Shown: positions 8,341 to 19,689 of the stretch, piece after piece
Layout: the number at the start of each line of letters is the position of its first letter
Position numbering within the stretch: position 1 is the first letter of the stretch
Assembly (NCBI GenBank): GCA_024707145.1
Contig: JANQAI010000007.1
Coordinates: 31,075-95,074 of the forward strand
DNA from: Magnetospirillum sp.
GTDB taxonomy: Bacteria; Pseudomonadota; Alphaproteobacteria; Rhodospirillales; Magnetospirillaceae
Reading direction: 5' to 3'
Length of the DNA: 64,000 bases
The notes under the pieces: model-generated
What the model saw: the letters and a program-made list of their open reading frames with translations, nothing else
The model's database searches: none
Told to the model about the DNA's origin: nothing
Translations under genes and position numbers: made by a program

Positions 8341-10878
8341 ATGCTCCATTTTTCCAAACTGAAGTCGATGCTGATCTGGGCCATCTGCGCCCTCGGCATC
8401 CTCCTGAGCATCCCCAATTTCATCAAGCCGGAGGCAATACCCGGCTGGCTGCCCCTTTCGCGCTTCAACCTGGGCCTCGACCTCCAAGGCGGCGCCTACC
8501 TTCTGCTTGAGGTCGACAGCCCTGCCGTCGTCAAGGAACGCCTTGACGGCGCCGTCGACGCCATCCGCACCAGCCTGCGGGGAGCGGGAATCGGCTACCG
8601 GGACCTGACGGCCGCCAATAACGCGGTTTCCTTCGCCCTGGTGGATGCCGGCCGCGTGGATGCCGCCCGCACCGCCATTCGCCCGGTCCTCGAAGGGGCG
8701 GTGGCGGGCGCGCGGGATTTCGACCTCAACGTGGCGGATGGGCGGTTCCGCCTGACCCTGACCGAGGACGCCGTCCGCCACGCCCAATCCAGGGCGGTGG
8801 AACAGTCCGTCGAGATCGTGCGGCGACGCATCGACCAGACCGGCGTGAACGAGCCGGTGGTCGCCCGCCAGGGCCGCGACCGCATCCTGGTCCAGCTTCC
8901 CGGCATCGACGATCCCGGGCGGATCAAGCGGCTGCTGGGACAGACGGCGAAGATGACGTTCCACCTGCTGGCCGAAGGGCCGGGCGCGCCCGGATCGAAA
9001 CTGCTGCCCTCGGCCGACCCCGCCTACGGCGTCGAGAAGATCCCTGTCCGGTCCAAGGTGGAATTGGACGGCGCCCGCCTGCGCGACGCCTCCGCCACCA
9101 TGAACGCGCAGACGGGCGAATGGGTGGTCAACTTCACCTTCGACGGGGTGGGCGCCAAACGCTTCGCCGAGATTACCAAGGCCAATATGGGCAAACCGTT
9201 CGCCATCGTGCTGGACGACAAGGTGATCAGCGCCCCCGTCATCCGGGAACCCATCACCGGCGGCCAGGGGCAGATCAGCGGACACTTCAGCGCCCAGTCC
9301 GCCAACGACCTGGCCGTACTGCTGCGGGCCGGCGCCCTCCCCGCGCCCCTCACCGTCGTCGAGGAGCGCACGGTCGGCCCGGACCTCGGCGCCGACGCCA
9401 TCCGCGCGGGCGTGATCGCCTGCCTGGTCGGCTTCGCCCTCGTCGTCGGCTACATGACGGTCAGCTACGGCCTGTTCGGCGTCTTCGCCAACATCGCCCT
9501 GCTGTTCAACCTGGCGCTGACGCTGGCGGCGCTGTCCCTGCTCCAGGCGACGCTGACCCTGCCGGGCATCGCCGGCATCCTGCTGACCCTGGGCATGTCG
9601 GTGGACGCCAACATCCTGATCAACGAGCGCATCCGCGAGGAAACCCGGAAGGGGGCCTCGCCCATGATGGCCATGGACTCCGGCTTCCGCCGGGCCTTCG
9701 CCACCATCACCGACAGCAACCTGACCACCCTGATCAAGATGGTGCTGCTCTATGCGGTGGGGACCGGCACGGTGAAGGGCTTCGCGGTCACCATCAGCCT
9801 GGGCATCATCACCTCCATGTTCACCGCCACCGTGGTGGCCCGCTGGCTGATGGTGACGTGGTTCCGCGCCCGCCGCCGCAAGAGCCTGCCGCTGTCGCAC
9901 TGCCTGCGCCTGGTGCCCGACGTGACCCGCATCCCCTTCATGAAGGGGCGCAACCTGGGCCTGATCCTCTCGGTCGTCATCAGCGCGGCTTCGGTCGTCC
10001 TGTTCTTCAAGCCGGGGCTCAATTACGGCGTCGATTTCGCCGGCGGCACGGTGGTGGAAATCCGTACCGGCGGCGCCGCGGACTTCGCTAAGCTGCGAGA
10101 GTCCATGGGCCAGCTGGGGCTGGGACAGGTTTCCCTCCAGCAGTTCGGCGCCCCCACCGACGTGCTGATCCGCTTCGAGCAGCAGCAGGGCGGCGACCAG
10201 GCGCAGCAGAAGGCGGTCACCCTGGTCCAGCAGAAGCTGGCCGAGGAGTTCCCCGGCACCTCTGTCCGGCGGGTGGAGACGGTCGGCGCCTCGGTCAGCG
10301 CCGAGCTGTTCCAGGACGGCATGCTGGCCCTGGGATTGGCCGCCGTCGCCATGCTGATCTACATCTGGTTCCGCTTCGAATGGCAGTTCGGCGTCGGCGC
10401 GGTGGTGACCATGCTGCTCGACGTCACCAAGACGGTGGGCTTCTTCGCCGTCACCGGCATGCAGTTCAACCTGACCGCCATCGCCGCGATCCTGACGATC
10501 ATGGGCTATTCCATCAACGACAAGGTGGTGGTCTACGACCGCGTGCGCGAGAACCTGCGGCTGTATCGCCGCATGCCGCTGCGGGAGCTGATCGACCTCA
10601 GCATCAACGAGACCATGAGCCGCACGGTGGGCACCTCGCTGGCGCTGTTCCTCGCTACCGTGCCGTTGGCCCTGTTCGGCGGCGAGGCGCTGCAGGAATT
10701 CGCATGGGTGCTGCTGTTCGGCGTCGTGCTGGCGACGTCGTCGTCGATCTTCATCGCCGCGCCGATCCTGCTTTACCTGGGGGAACACCGGCTGCGCCGG
10801 CAGGCCTCCCCGGAGGAGGGCGCCGGGACCGGAGAACCACGCGAGAAAGCCGAGGGCGCCGGCCCCCCGGCTGTCTAG
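8341..10878 (+). CDS. secDF: protein-export membrane protein SecDF (fused SecD-SecF)
   Basis: 845-aa RND-family subunit that uses the proton gradient to pull proteins through SecYEG. The SecD half has FNLGLDLQGGAYLLLEVD, a large periplasmic P1 domain, and the TM4 motif LTLGMSVDANILINERIREE. The SecF half starts near residue 545, with NYGVDFAGGTVVEIRTGG and IMGYSINDKVVVYDRVREN. Start 8341 is chosen because AGGGA lies 7 bases upstream; the ATG at 8335 is too close to it. Usual neighbours yajC and tgt are absent, so this may be an additional SecDF distinct from a yajC-linked one (inference). Confidence 0.95.
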   Translation: MLHFSKLKSMLIWAICALGILLSIPNFIKPEAIPGWLPLSRFNLGLDLQGGAYLLLEVDSPAVVKERLDGAVDAIRTSLRGAGIGYRDLTAANNAVSFALVDAGRVDAARTAIRPVLEGAVAGARDFDLNVADGRFRLTLTEDAVRHAQSRAVEQSVEIVRRRIDQTGVNEPVVARQGRDRILVQLPGIDDPGRIKRLLGQTAKMTFHLLAEGPGAPGSKLLPSADPAYGVEKIPVRSKVELDGARLRDASATMNAQTGEWVVNFTFDGVGAKRFAEITKANMGKPFAIVLDDKVISAPVIREPITGGQGQISGHFSAQSANDLAVLLRAGALPAPLTVVEERTVGPDLGADAIRAGVIACLVGFALVVGYMTVSYGLFGVFANIALLFNLALTLAALSLLQATLTLPGIAGILLTLGMSVDANILINERIREETRKGASPMMAMDSGFRRAFATITDSNLTTLIKMVLLYAVGTGTVKGFAVTISLGIITSMFTATVVARWLMVTWFRARRRKSLPLSHCLRLVPDVTRIPFMKGRNLGLILSVVISAASVVLFFKPGLNYGVDFAGGTVVEIRTGGAADFAKLRESMGQLGLGQVSLQQFGAPTDVLIRFEQQQGGDQAQQKAVTLVQQKLAEEFPGTSVRRVETVGASVSAELFQDGMLALGLAAVAMLIYIWFRFEWQFGVGAVVTMLLDVTKTVGFFAVTGMQFNLTAIAAILTIMGYSINDKVVVYDRVRENLRLYRRMPLRELIDLSINETMSRTVGTSLALFLATVPLALFGGEALQEFAWVLLFGVVLATSSSIFIAAPILLYLGEHRLRRQASPEEGAGTGEPREKAEGAGPPAV

Positions 10879-10937
10879 CGTAGACGGGCCACCGCGAGGC
10901 CGGCCAAAAGGCCGAGACGCGGCCTCCAGCATCTTTT

Positions 10938-10969
10938 GCCGCTGCCGGCCATCAACGGCTGGCAGCGGC
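10938..10969. other. strong hairpin in secDF-cytochrome c intergenic region
   Basis: GCCGCTGCCGGCC pairs with GGCTGGCAGCGGC around the loop ATCAAC, with one mismatch. On the plus strand a short T-run precedes rather than follows it, so it is not a standard intrinsic terminator for secDF. The rest of 10879-11157 shows no gene. Confidence 0.4.
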
Positions 10970-11157
10970 GGGGCCCGACCCATGGCGAGGGGGGACTAGC
11001 CCCTTTGTCGCGATGGCCCGCGCGGGGTACCTCGCCTACCTACAATCCATGCCCGTGACATCCACGAGGCATGCGGAACTGGGGCTTGCCGCACCGCGGC
11101 AAAACCGCCATTGTCCGGCCCTCGAATCTTTCCAGTCCAAACTTAAGGAGCAAGGCG

Positions 11158-11496
11158 ATGCGCGCGCTGTTGGCCGTGGTGGGCGGTCTCGGGGTGCTGG
11201 GGACGGGTCTGTGGCTGTCGGCCTCGCCGGCCGGCGCGGTGGCGCCTTCGGCCGAGGCCGGGGCCGATCTGGCGGCGCGCTGGTGCGCCGCTTGCCACGT
11301 GGTGGCGCCGTCGGGCGCCGGCACCGACGCGGCGCCCGCCTTCACCACTATCGCCAACCGGCGCAGCCCGCCCGAGATCCGCGCCTTCCTGGCCCAGCCC
11401 CACGCCAGGCCCATGCGCGGCTTCAGCCTGACCACCCGCGAGATCGACGACGTCACCGCCTATATCGAAAGCCTGCAGCAGAAGGCCGAGCGTTAG
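11158..11496 (+). CDS. class I c-type cytochrome
   Basis: 112 aa, exported. The ATG at 11158 has AAGGAG 7 bases upstream, and MRALLAVVGGLGVLGTGLWL is a signal peptide. A single haem motif CAACH (ARWCAACHVVAPS) lies near residues 43-47. RPMRGFSL near residue 87 supplies the likely axial Met. The end DVTAYIESLQQ is the usual C-terminal helix. A small periplasmic monohaem cytochrome is a general electron carrier; the partner is not shown. Its stop overlaps by 4 bp the convergent TPR gene. An upstream extension in the same frame to 11071 has no signal sequence and is rejected. Confidence 0.9.
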   Translation: MRALLAVVGGLGVLGTGLWLSASPAGAVAPSAEAGADLAARWCAACHVVAPSGAGTDAAPAFTTIANRRSPPEIRAFLAQPHARPMRGFSLTTREIDDVTAYIESLQQKAER

Positions 11497-11981
11497 TCGG
11501 CCTCTTCCTCTGCGCCGCCGCGCTCGACCACCGCCAGCAGGCGGGCGGCGCCGAAGCGGTCGTGGGGGTCGAGCGCCATGGCCTTGCGAAGCGCCTCCCG
11601 CGCCTCGTCCGCCAGTCCCAGCCGGGCCAGGCCGTAGCCCATGCCGATGAGCGCCTGCAGGAACAGGCGCGGCCACGGCTCGATGCGGTCGAAGGCGGCA
11701 TGGTCCGGCTGCACCGCGCGCCAATCATGGGGCAACTGCAGGCGGCGCGCCGCCTGCTCCAGGATGGCGGCGGCCTGGGCCACCGCCTCCGCCAGCCGGT
11801 GACGATAGAGATAGAACTTGTAGGCGCCCATGCGCACGGCCAGGCTGTCGGGAGCGGCCCGCAGCGCCGCCGCCACATGGCCGGACGCGACCGCCTCGTC
11901 GCCCCAGGCGGCCACCGCCGCCGCCAGGTGGCCCCGCGCCGGTTCGGGCAAATCCAGTGGCAAGCCGCTCTCATCCAGCAT
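11493..11981 (-). CDS. TPR-like repeat protein
   Basis: 162-aa soluble protein made of helix pairs with tetratricopeptide spacing (VAAALRAAPDSLAVRMGAYK, FLQALIGMGYGLARLGLADE, EALRKAMALDPHDRFGAARL). Such repeats bind partner proteins; the partner is unknown. It is divergent from rpsT and convergent with the cytochrome gene. Confidence 0.75.
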   Translation of the reverse strand: MLDESGLPLDLPEPARGHLAAAVAAWGDEAVASGHVAAALRAAPDSLAVRMGAYKFYLYRHRLAEAVAQAAAILEQAARRLQLPHDWRAVQPDHAAFDRIEPWPRLFLQALIGMGYGLARLGLADEAREALRKAMALDPHDRFGAARLLAVVERGGAEEEAD

Positions 11982-12017
11982 GAATCCGCCCCCCTAAGCC
12001 CTTGATGCGATTCTCGC

Positions 12018-12046
12018 TTGACGGCCGCCGCAGCCACACATATAAA
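12018..12046 (+). promoter_or_regulatory. sigma-70-like promoter of rpsT
   Basis: TTGACG (12018-12023), 17-base spacer, TATAAA (12041-12046); start codon of rpsT 42 bases further on. Near-consensus in both boxes and spacing. Confidence 0.75.
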
Positions 12047-12088
12047 CGCGCCTTCGATTTCTGAACACTTCTCGGAACAGGTTTTACC

Positions 12089-12361
12089 ATGGCTCATCAC
12101 AAGTCGGCTAAGAAGCGCATCCGCCAGACCGAGCGCCGCACCGAGGTCAACCGCGCCCGCGTGAGCCGCATCCGCACCTTCGTGAAGAAGGTCGAGCTGG
12201 CCATCGCTTCCGGCAACGCCGAGGAGGCCAAGGCCGCGTTCCTCGCCGCCGAGCCCGAACTGGTGAAGGGCGCCCAGGCCGGCGTGCTGCATAAGAATAC
12301 CGCGTCGCGCAAGGTTTCCCGCCTGGCCGCCCGCGTCAAGGACATGAAGCCGCTGGCCTAG
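12089..12361 (+). CDS. rpsT: 30S ribosomal protein S20
   Basis: 90-aa basic ribosomal protein that binds 16S rRNA early in 30S assembly. The N-terminus [17 protein letters not shown] and the later [17 protein letters not shown] are S20 signatures, and the length is normal. The gene is flanked by a near-consensus promoter and an intrinsic terminator, so it is a single-gene unit. Its position just upstream of dnaA recurs in many Rhodospirillales. Confidence 0.97.
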   Translation: MAHHKSAKKRIRQTERRTEVNRARVSRIRTFVKKVELAIASGNAEEAKAAFLAAEPELVKGAQAGVLHKNTASRKVSRLAARVKDMKPLA

Positions 12362-12388
12362 GCCAGAAGCCGAAATCCGAGGAATTTC

Positions 12389-12425
12389 AAGGGCCGCGCC
12401 CCCAGGGTGCGGCCCTTGTCTTTTG
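12389..12425 (+). terminator. intrinsic terminator after rpsT
   Basis: AAGGGCCGCGCC and GGGTGCGGCCCTT form a GC-rich stem with a short loop, followed by GTCTTTTG. It ends 28-64 bases after the rpsT stop. Confidence 0.8.
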
Positions 12426-12914
12426 ACAAGCCAGGGATTCCGGGGCCTGTGGAAAAGCAAGCGAAAAATTTTCCATGTTCCTGTTCCAGCCCTGTTGCGA
12501 GTCGTCGGAGGCGTCGCTAGAGTCGCAGGCCTTGTGAGATGGATGGCAGTCAAATGGACCGGAAATATTTCCTCCGACCAAAGTATAGGTAGACTGGCGC
12601 CGCTCCCTCTCACACATCTTGTAAAATTTTATTCATTCTTTACTGCAACAATGTCGGACAGAACTTATGTTCTTCTTGACATAGGGTGGGCAGTGCGTAG
12701 GAAGCGGGCCCTTTCGGCCCGGGCGACGCAAGGGTTGGGGACCCCGCGCCGCCCGCCGGAGGACGCCAGGCGCGGCGGCGCCAGGCGGCACCGTCCGCAG
12801 GATTGGGGGGAATGCACTCCGTTTGGCGCCTTGGCGTTGGCAAGGAATGCGACCTGTCCCTCCAAATGTTCGAAGGGCGGATGGTGGCGTGTTGGTAGAT
12901 GTCGGGGACCGGAA
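12426..12914. promoter_or_regulatory. dnaA upstream region: DnaA-box-like site and AT-rich patch
   Basis: A 489-base stretch without a convincing gene. It holds TGTGGAAAA at 12448-12456, whose reverse complement TTTTCCACA fits the DnaA-box consensus TTWTNCACA. A relatively AT-rich patch lies at 12618-12660 (TAAAATTTTATTCATTC within it). A perfect -35 TTGACA stands at 12676-12681, but with a poor -10. One box suggests DnaA autoregulation; an origin would need more boxes, which I do not see clearly. Confidence 0.45.
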
Positions 12915-14321
12915 ATGATCGACGTTGAGTGGGATCGGATCAAGGGGCGGCTGCGCGACGAGGTCGGCGACGCCGCCTATCGCAGCTGGCTGCGACCGAT
13001 CACCCTGCAGGACGTGCGCGACGGGGCGGTAAGGCTGGGGCTGCCCACCCGCTTCATGCGCGACTGGGTCGCCACCCATTACGGCGAACGCATCAAATCC
13101 CTGTGGGGGGCCGAGAATCCCGCCATCCGCGCCGTCGAGATCGTGGTCGGCAACGCCGCCCGCCCCGTCTCCGCTCCCGCCGTCTCCGCTCCGGCCGCCA
13201 CCGTGCCGGCCAGCCCCGCTGTGGCCGCCGCCCCCGTGATCGAGGAGAGTCCCGCCATCCGCCCTGCCGCCCCGTGCACGCCCGCCGAGGTGGATGAGCT
13301 GGGCGCCCAGTTGGACACCCGCTATACCTTCAAGAATTTCGTGGTGGGCAAGCCCAACGAGTTCGCCTACGCCGCCGCCCGCCGGGTGGCCGAGGCCGAT
13401 GCGGTGTCGTTCAACCCGCTGTTCCTGTACGGCGGTGTCGGCCTGGGCAAGACCCACCTGATGCACGCCATCGCCTGGCACATCCGCGAGCACAACCCCA
13501 GCCGCCGGGTTCTCTACCTGTCGGCCGAGAAGTTCATGTACCGTTTCATCCGGGCGCTGCGCAGCCAGGACACCATGTCGTTCAAGGAGCAGTTCCGCTC
13601 GGTGGACGTGCTGATGGTGGACGACGTGCAGTTTATCGCCGGCAAGGACGCCACCCAGGAAGAGTTCTTCCACACCTTCAACGCCCTGGTGGACCAGGGC
13701 CGCCAGATCGTCATCTCGGCCGACAAGAGCCCGTCGGACCTGGAGGGCATGGAGGACCGCCTGCGCTCGCGGCTGAATTCCGGCCTGGTGGCCGACATCC
13801 ACGCCACCACCTACGAACTCCGCCTGGGCATCCTGCATTCCAAGGCCGAGCAGATGGGCGCGGCGGTGCCGCAGAAGGTGATGGAGTTCCTGGCTCACAA
13901 GATCGCCAGCAACGTGCGCGAGCTGGAAGGCGCCCTGAACCGCGTCGTCGCCCACGCCCAGCTGGTGGGCCGCGCCATCACCCTGGAAAGCACCCAGGAG
14001 GTGCTGCACGACCTGTTGAAGGCGTCGGACCGCCGGATCACCATCGAGGAGATCCAGAAGCGCGTGGCCGAGCACTTCAACATCAAGCTGGCCGAGATGT
14101 CCTCGGCCCGGCGCTCGCGCCAGGTGGCCCGGCCGCGCCAGATCGCCATGTACCTGGCCAAGCAGCTGACCAGCCGCTCGCTGCCCGAAATCGGCCGCAA
14201 GTTCGGCGGCCGCGACCACACCACCGTCATGCACGCGGTGAAGAAGGTCGAGGAGTTGAAGGGCGCCGACCAGAACTTCTCGGAAGACGTGGAATTGCTG
14301 CGGCGCATGCTGCAGGGCTAG
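12915..14321 (+). CDS. dnaA: chromosomal replication initiator protein DnaA
   Basis: 468-aa AAA+ ATPase that binds DnaA boxes and melts oriC. Domain I (residues ~1-80) starts MIDVEWDRIKGRLRDEVGD. An Ala/Pro-rich linker covers ~85-125. Walker A GGVGLGKTH lies near residue 173, Walker B VLMVDDVQF near 231, and the C-terminal DNA-binding helix-turn-helix has GRKFGGRDHTTVMHAV. The ATG at 12915 gives the normal length; an upstream open frame to 12423 encodes no family sequence. Followed by dnaN with its own promoter. Confidence 0.97.
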   Translation: MIDVEWDRIKGRLRDEVGDAAYRSWLRPITLQDVRDGAVRLGLPTRFMRDWVATHYGERIKSLWGAENPAIRAVEIVVGNAARPVSAPAVSAPAATVPASPAVAAAPVIEESPAIRPAAPCTPAEVDELGAQLDTRYTFKNFVVGKPNEFAYAAARRVAEADAVSFNPLFLYGGVGLGKTHLMHAIAWHIREHNPSRRVLYLSAEKFMYRFIRALRSQDTMSFKEQFRSVDVLMVDDVQFIAGKDATQEEFFHTFNALVDQGRQIVISADKSPSDLEGMEDRLRSRLNSGLVADIHATTYELRLGILHSKAEQMGAAVPQKVMEFLAHKIASNVRELEGALNRVVAHAQLVGRAITLESTQEVLHDLLKASDRRITIEEIQKRVAEHFNIKLAEMSSARRSRQVARPRQIAMYLAKQLTSRSLPEIGRKFGGRDHTTVMHAVKKVEELKGADQNFSEDVELLRRMLQG

Positions 14322-14393
14322 GCCATAGGTCTAAGCCTTTCCCGCGGTCATCAAATCATCTCGTCAGCGCGCCCGCCGCGACGCGGAAAGCGC

Positions 14394-14421
14394 TTTGCCG
14401 TCCAAAGGCCTGTGATATACT
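14394..14421 (+). promoter_or_regulatory. putative promoter of dnaN-recF
   Basis: TTTGCC (14394-14399), 16-base spacer, TATACT (14416-14421), 59 bases before the dnaN start. The -10 is near-consensus, the -35 weak. Confidence 0.5.
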
Positions 14422-14480
14422 GCGCGACCCTGCCTTAGGGGTGGGAAAACGGCCTTGAACGGACTTGAAAAAGCCACGCC

Positions 14481-15599
14481 ATGAAGCTGACCATTGAGCG
14501 CGCCCAGCTGCTGAAGTCTCTGGCCCACGTGCAGAGCGTCGTCGAACGCCGCAACACCATTCCGATCCTGTCCAACGTCAAGCTGGAGGGCCGGCCCGGT
14601 TCGCTGTCCTTGAACGCCACCGACATGGACCTGGACTTCGTCGAGACCGTGACCGCCGACGTGACCCGGCCGGGCGCCACCACCGCCCCGGCCCACACGC
14701 TGTTCGAGATCGTCAAGAAGCTGCCCGACGGCAGCCAGGTCGAGATCGACCATTCCGCCGAAGACGGGTTGCTGACCCTGCGGTCGGGCCGCTCCAAGTT
14801 CTCGCTGGCCTGCCTGCCGGTGGAGGATTTCCCGGTGTTGTCGGGCGGCGAGCTGCCGCACCGCTTCGTCCTGTCGGCGGCGGAGCTCAAGACGCTGATC
14901 GACCGCACCCGCTTCGCCATCTCCACCGAGGAGACCCGCTACTACCTGAACGGCATCTACCTGCATGCCGCCACGGGCACGGCGGGCGACGTGCTGCGTG
15001 CGGTGGCCACCGACGGCCACCGTCTGGCCCGCGTCGAGGTGACCCTGCCCGAGGGCGCCGCCGGCATGCCGGGCGTCATCGTGCCGCGCAAGACGGTGGG
15101 CGAGATCTACAAGCTGATCAGCGAGACCGACGCCGAGATAACGGTGTCGCTGTCCGACACCAAGCTGCGCTTCGCCTTTGGCGACGCCGTGCTGACCAGC
15201 AAGCTGATCGACGGCACCTTCCCCGATTACGAGCGCGTCATCCCCGCCGACAACGACAAGTATCTGGATGCCGAGGTCAAGACCTTCGCCAGCGCGGTGG
15301 ATCGCGTCTCGGCCATCTCCACCGAGAAGAGCCGCGCCATCAAGCTGTCGCTGGAAAAGGGCACCGTGCGGCTGTCCGCCTCCAGCCCCGAGAACGGCAG
15401 CGCCGAGGAAGAACTGGAAGCCCAGTACGAGTCCACGCCGCTGGAGATCGGCTTCAACTCGCGCTACCTGCTGGACATCCTGGGCCAGGTAGAGGGCGAC
15501 ACCGCCCGCTTTGCCATGGCCGACGCCGCCAGCCCGACGGTGGTCCGCGACCTGGCCGATGCCGGCGCCATCTACGTGCTGATGCCGATGCGGGTGTGA
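14481..15599 (+). CDS. dnaN: DNA polymerase III beta subunit (sliding clamp)
   Basis: 372 aa; forms the ring-shaped dimer that tethers Pol III to DNA. The N-terminus MKLTIERAQLLKSLAHVQSV, the segment VERRNTIPILSNVKLE and the C-terminal end YVLMPMRV are typical, as is the length. Three clamp folds are covered without gaps. The stop overlaps the GTG start of recF (GTGA), so the two are translationally coupled. Confidence 0.97.
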   Translation: MKLTIERAQLLKSLAHVQSVVERRNTIPILSNVKLEGRPGSLSLNATDMDLDFVETVTADVTRPGATTAPAHTLFEIVKKLPDGSQVEIDHSAEDGLLTLRSGRSKFSLACLPVEDFPVLSGGELPHRFVLSAAELKTLIDRTRFAISTEETRYYLNGIYLHAATGTAGDVLRAVATDGHRLARVEVTLPEGAAGMPGVIVPRKTVGEIYKLISETDAEITVSLSDTKLRFAFGDAVLTSKLIDGTFPDYERVIPADNDKYLDAEVKTFASAVDRVSAISTEKSRAIKLSLEKGTVRLSASSPENGSAEEELEAQYESTPLEIGFNSRYLLDILGQVEGDTARFAMADAASPTVVRDLADAGAIYVLMPMRV

Positions 15600-16804
15600 C
15601 CAGTCCGGCCGCCGAGGACCAGGGAGAGGCTCTCGGCCGCTCGCCCCGCCTGGCGGTGCGCCGGCTGACGTTGACCGACTTCCGCTGCTATCAGCGCCTG
15701 CGCCTGGAAGCCGATTGCCGCCCGGTGGTCCTGACCGGGCCCAACGGCGCCGGCAAGACCAACCTGCTGGAAGCCCTCTCCTTCCTCACCCCCGGCCGCG
15801 GCATGCGGCGCGCCACCCTGGCCGAGGTCGCCCGCAAGGGCGCGGGAAGCCCCAGCGGAGCGGAGAGCCCCAGCGGAGCGGAGGAACGAAACGACGTGCC
15901 CTGGGCGGTGGCGGCGACGCTGGACGGCCCGGCGGGACGCATCGAGATCGGCACCGGCCGGGAGATCGGGTCGGAGCGGCGCACGGTCCGAATCGACGGC
16001 CAGCCGGCCAAGGCGCAGGATCTGGCCGCGATCGCCTCGGCCCTATGGCTCACCCCGGCCATGGACCGCCTGTTCATCGAGGGGGCCGGTGGCCGCCGCC
16101 GCTTCCTCGACCGCCTGGCCTTCGGGCAGGAGCCCGGCCATGCCGGCCATGCCAGCGCCTACGAGCACGCCATGCGCGAGCGCACACGGCTGCTGAAGGC
16201 GGGCAGGCCAGATCCCGGCTGGACCGGCGCGCTGGAGGAAGCCATGGCCCGCCACGGCGTGCTGCTGGCGGCGGGGCGGCTCCGCGCCGTCGCCCGGCTG
16301 GACGAGGCCTGCGCCCAGGGGCTGGGGCCGTTCCCGGCGGCGCGGCTGGCCCTGGCGGGCGAGGTGGAGGGCTGGCTGACCGAGGCCGTGCCGGCCGAGG
16401 TGGAGGACAGGATGCGGGCGGCCCTGCGCGCCGCCCGCGGGCGTGACGAGGCGGCCGGCGCCGCCACCTTCGGGCCGCATCGCAGCGACCTGAGCGTGCG
16501 TCACGCCGGCAAGGACCTGCCGGCCGGGCAATGCTCGACCGGCGAGCAGAAGGCGGTTCTGGTGTCCATCGTCCTGGCCCAGGCCCGCGTGCGCACCGGG
16601 CTGGCCGGCCTGGCGCCGCTGATGTTGCTGGACGAGGTGGCGGCCCATCTGGACCAGACCCGGCGCGCCGCTTTGTTCGACGAGTTGGCCGGGCTGAACG
16701 CCCAGAGCTGGCTGACCGGGACCGACGAATTGCTGTTCGACGGCTTCGGCGACAGGGCCCAGTTTTTCCGGGTGGCCGACGCGTCTGTCACCCAGGTTGA
16801 GTGA
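15596..16804 (+). CDS. recF: DNA replication/repair protein RecF
   Basis: 402-aa SMC-like ATPase for RecFOR loading of RecA at gaps. Walker A GPNGAGKTNLLEA lies near residues 46-58, the ABC signature STGEQKAVLVSIVLAQA near 315-331, and Walker B LMLLDEVAAHLD near 342-353. It starts at GTG 15596, overlapping the dnaN stop. An in-frame 36-bp tandem repeat around residues 85-96 adds SPSGAESPSGAE before the first beta sheet resumes, a local insertion not expected in the family core. Confidence 0.95.
   Translation: MTSPAAEDQGEALGRSPRLAVRRLTLTDFRCYQRLRLEADCRPVVLTGPNGAGKTNLLEALSFLTPGRGMRRATLAEVARKGAGSPSGAESPSGAEERNDVPWAVAATLDGPAGRIEIGTGREIGSERRTVRIDGQPAKAQDLAAIASALWLTPAMDRLFIEGAGGRRRFLDRLAFGQEPGHAGHASAYEHAMRERTRLLKAGRPDPGWTGALEEAMARHGVLLAAGRLRAVARLDEACAQGLGPFPAARLALAGEVEGWLTEAVPAEVEDRMRAALRAARGRDEAAGAATFGPHRSDLSVRHAGKDLPAGQCSTGEQKAVLVSIVLAQARVRTGLAGLAPLMLLDEVAAHLDQTRRAALFDELAGLNAQSWLTGTDELLFDGFGDRAQFFRVADASVTQVE
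15848..15883 (+). repeat. 18-bp tandem duplication inside recF
   Basis: AGCCCCAGCGGAGCGGAG occurs twice back to back, in frame, encoding SPSGAE twice. Both copies are identical, pointing to a recent slip or element-derived insertion. Confidence 0.85.
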
Positions 16805-16810
16805 AGTGAC

Positions 16811-16882
16811 GCGGATGGACACGGATGAACACGGATAAAAATGCTCCGTCCCCTCATCCGTGTTTATCGGTGTCCATCCATG
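16811..16882. repeat. recF-gyrB intergenic palindromic repeat
   Basis: GCGGATGGACACGGATGAAC followed by ACGGATAAA forms one arm; CATCCGTGTTTATCGGTGTCCATCC forms the other, with a short centre. The half-unit ACGGATGAACACGGAT is a tandem-like motif common in dispersed bacterial intergenic palindromes. It lies 50 bp upstream of gyrB and might end recF transcription; a TATTAT hexamer at 16888-16893 next to it could be the gyrB -10. Confidence 0.75.
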
Positions 16883-16926
16883 TCTGATATTATCCTGCCA
16901 CCTTGCAGAGTGTTTGGAAGGTTTAG

Positions 16927-19395
<2,469 letters not shown>

Positions 19396-19689
19396 GGTGT
19401 CGGTGTCCCGTGTGGCCCGATACTCGCCAACCACCCTGCCAGTGCAATTTTACGGAGTGCCCAAGCCAAGAGGCCTCGCGCACTGAAATGCAGGAGGGCC
19501 GCAACGTGCTTAGATGGCTGGCAGGGCTTCCAGCTTTCTAAGCCATATCCTGCTTTGCGGGAGTATAGGGCGCCGCGGATGGGAGAGCCGGGAATATCCG
19601 CCTTTTCACGTTCTATGTCTGATCCCGCTTAAGTTTTCACTTTCTGCGTCAGGAAGGTTGCAATGCGGCAGACACACTCTCTAATAATA

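Noticed and set aside
7909..10983. 1,024-aa minus-strand open frame opposite secDF
   Set aside because: It is the reverse-strand shadow of secDF: His/Gly/Gln-rich composition and no domain.
12423..12914. N-terminal extension of dnaA to 12423
   Set aside because: The extension includes the rpsT terminator's tail, the DnaA-box region and no DnaA-like sequence; the ATG at 12915 gives the normal length.
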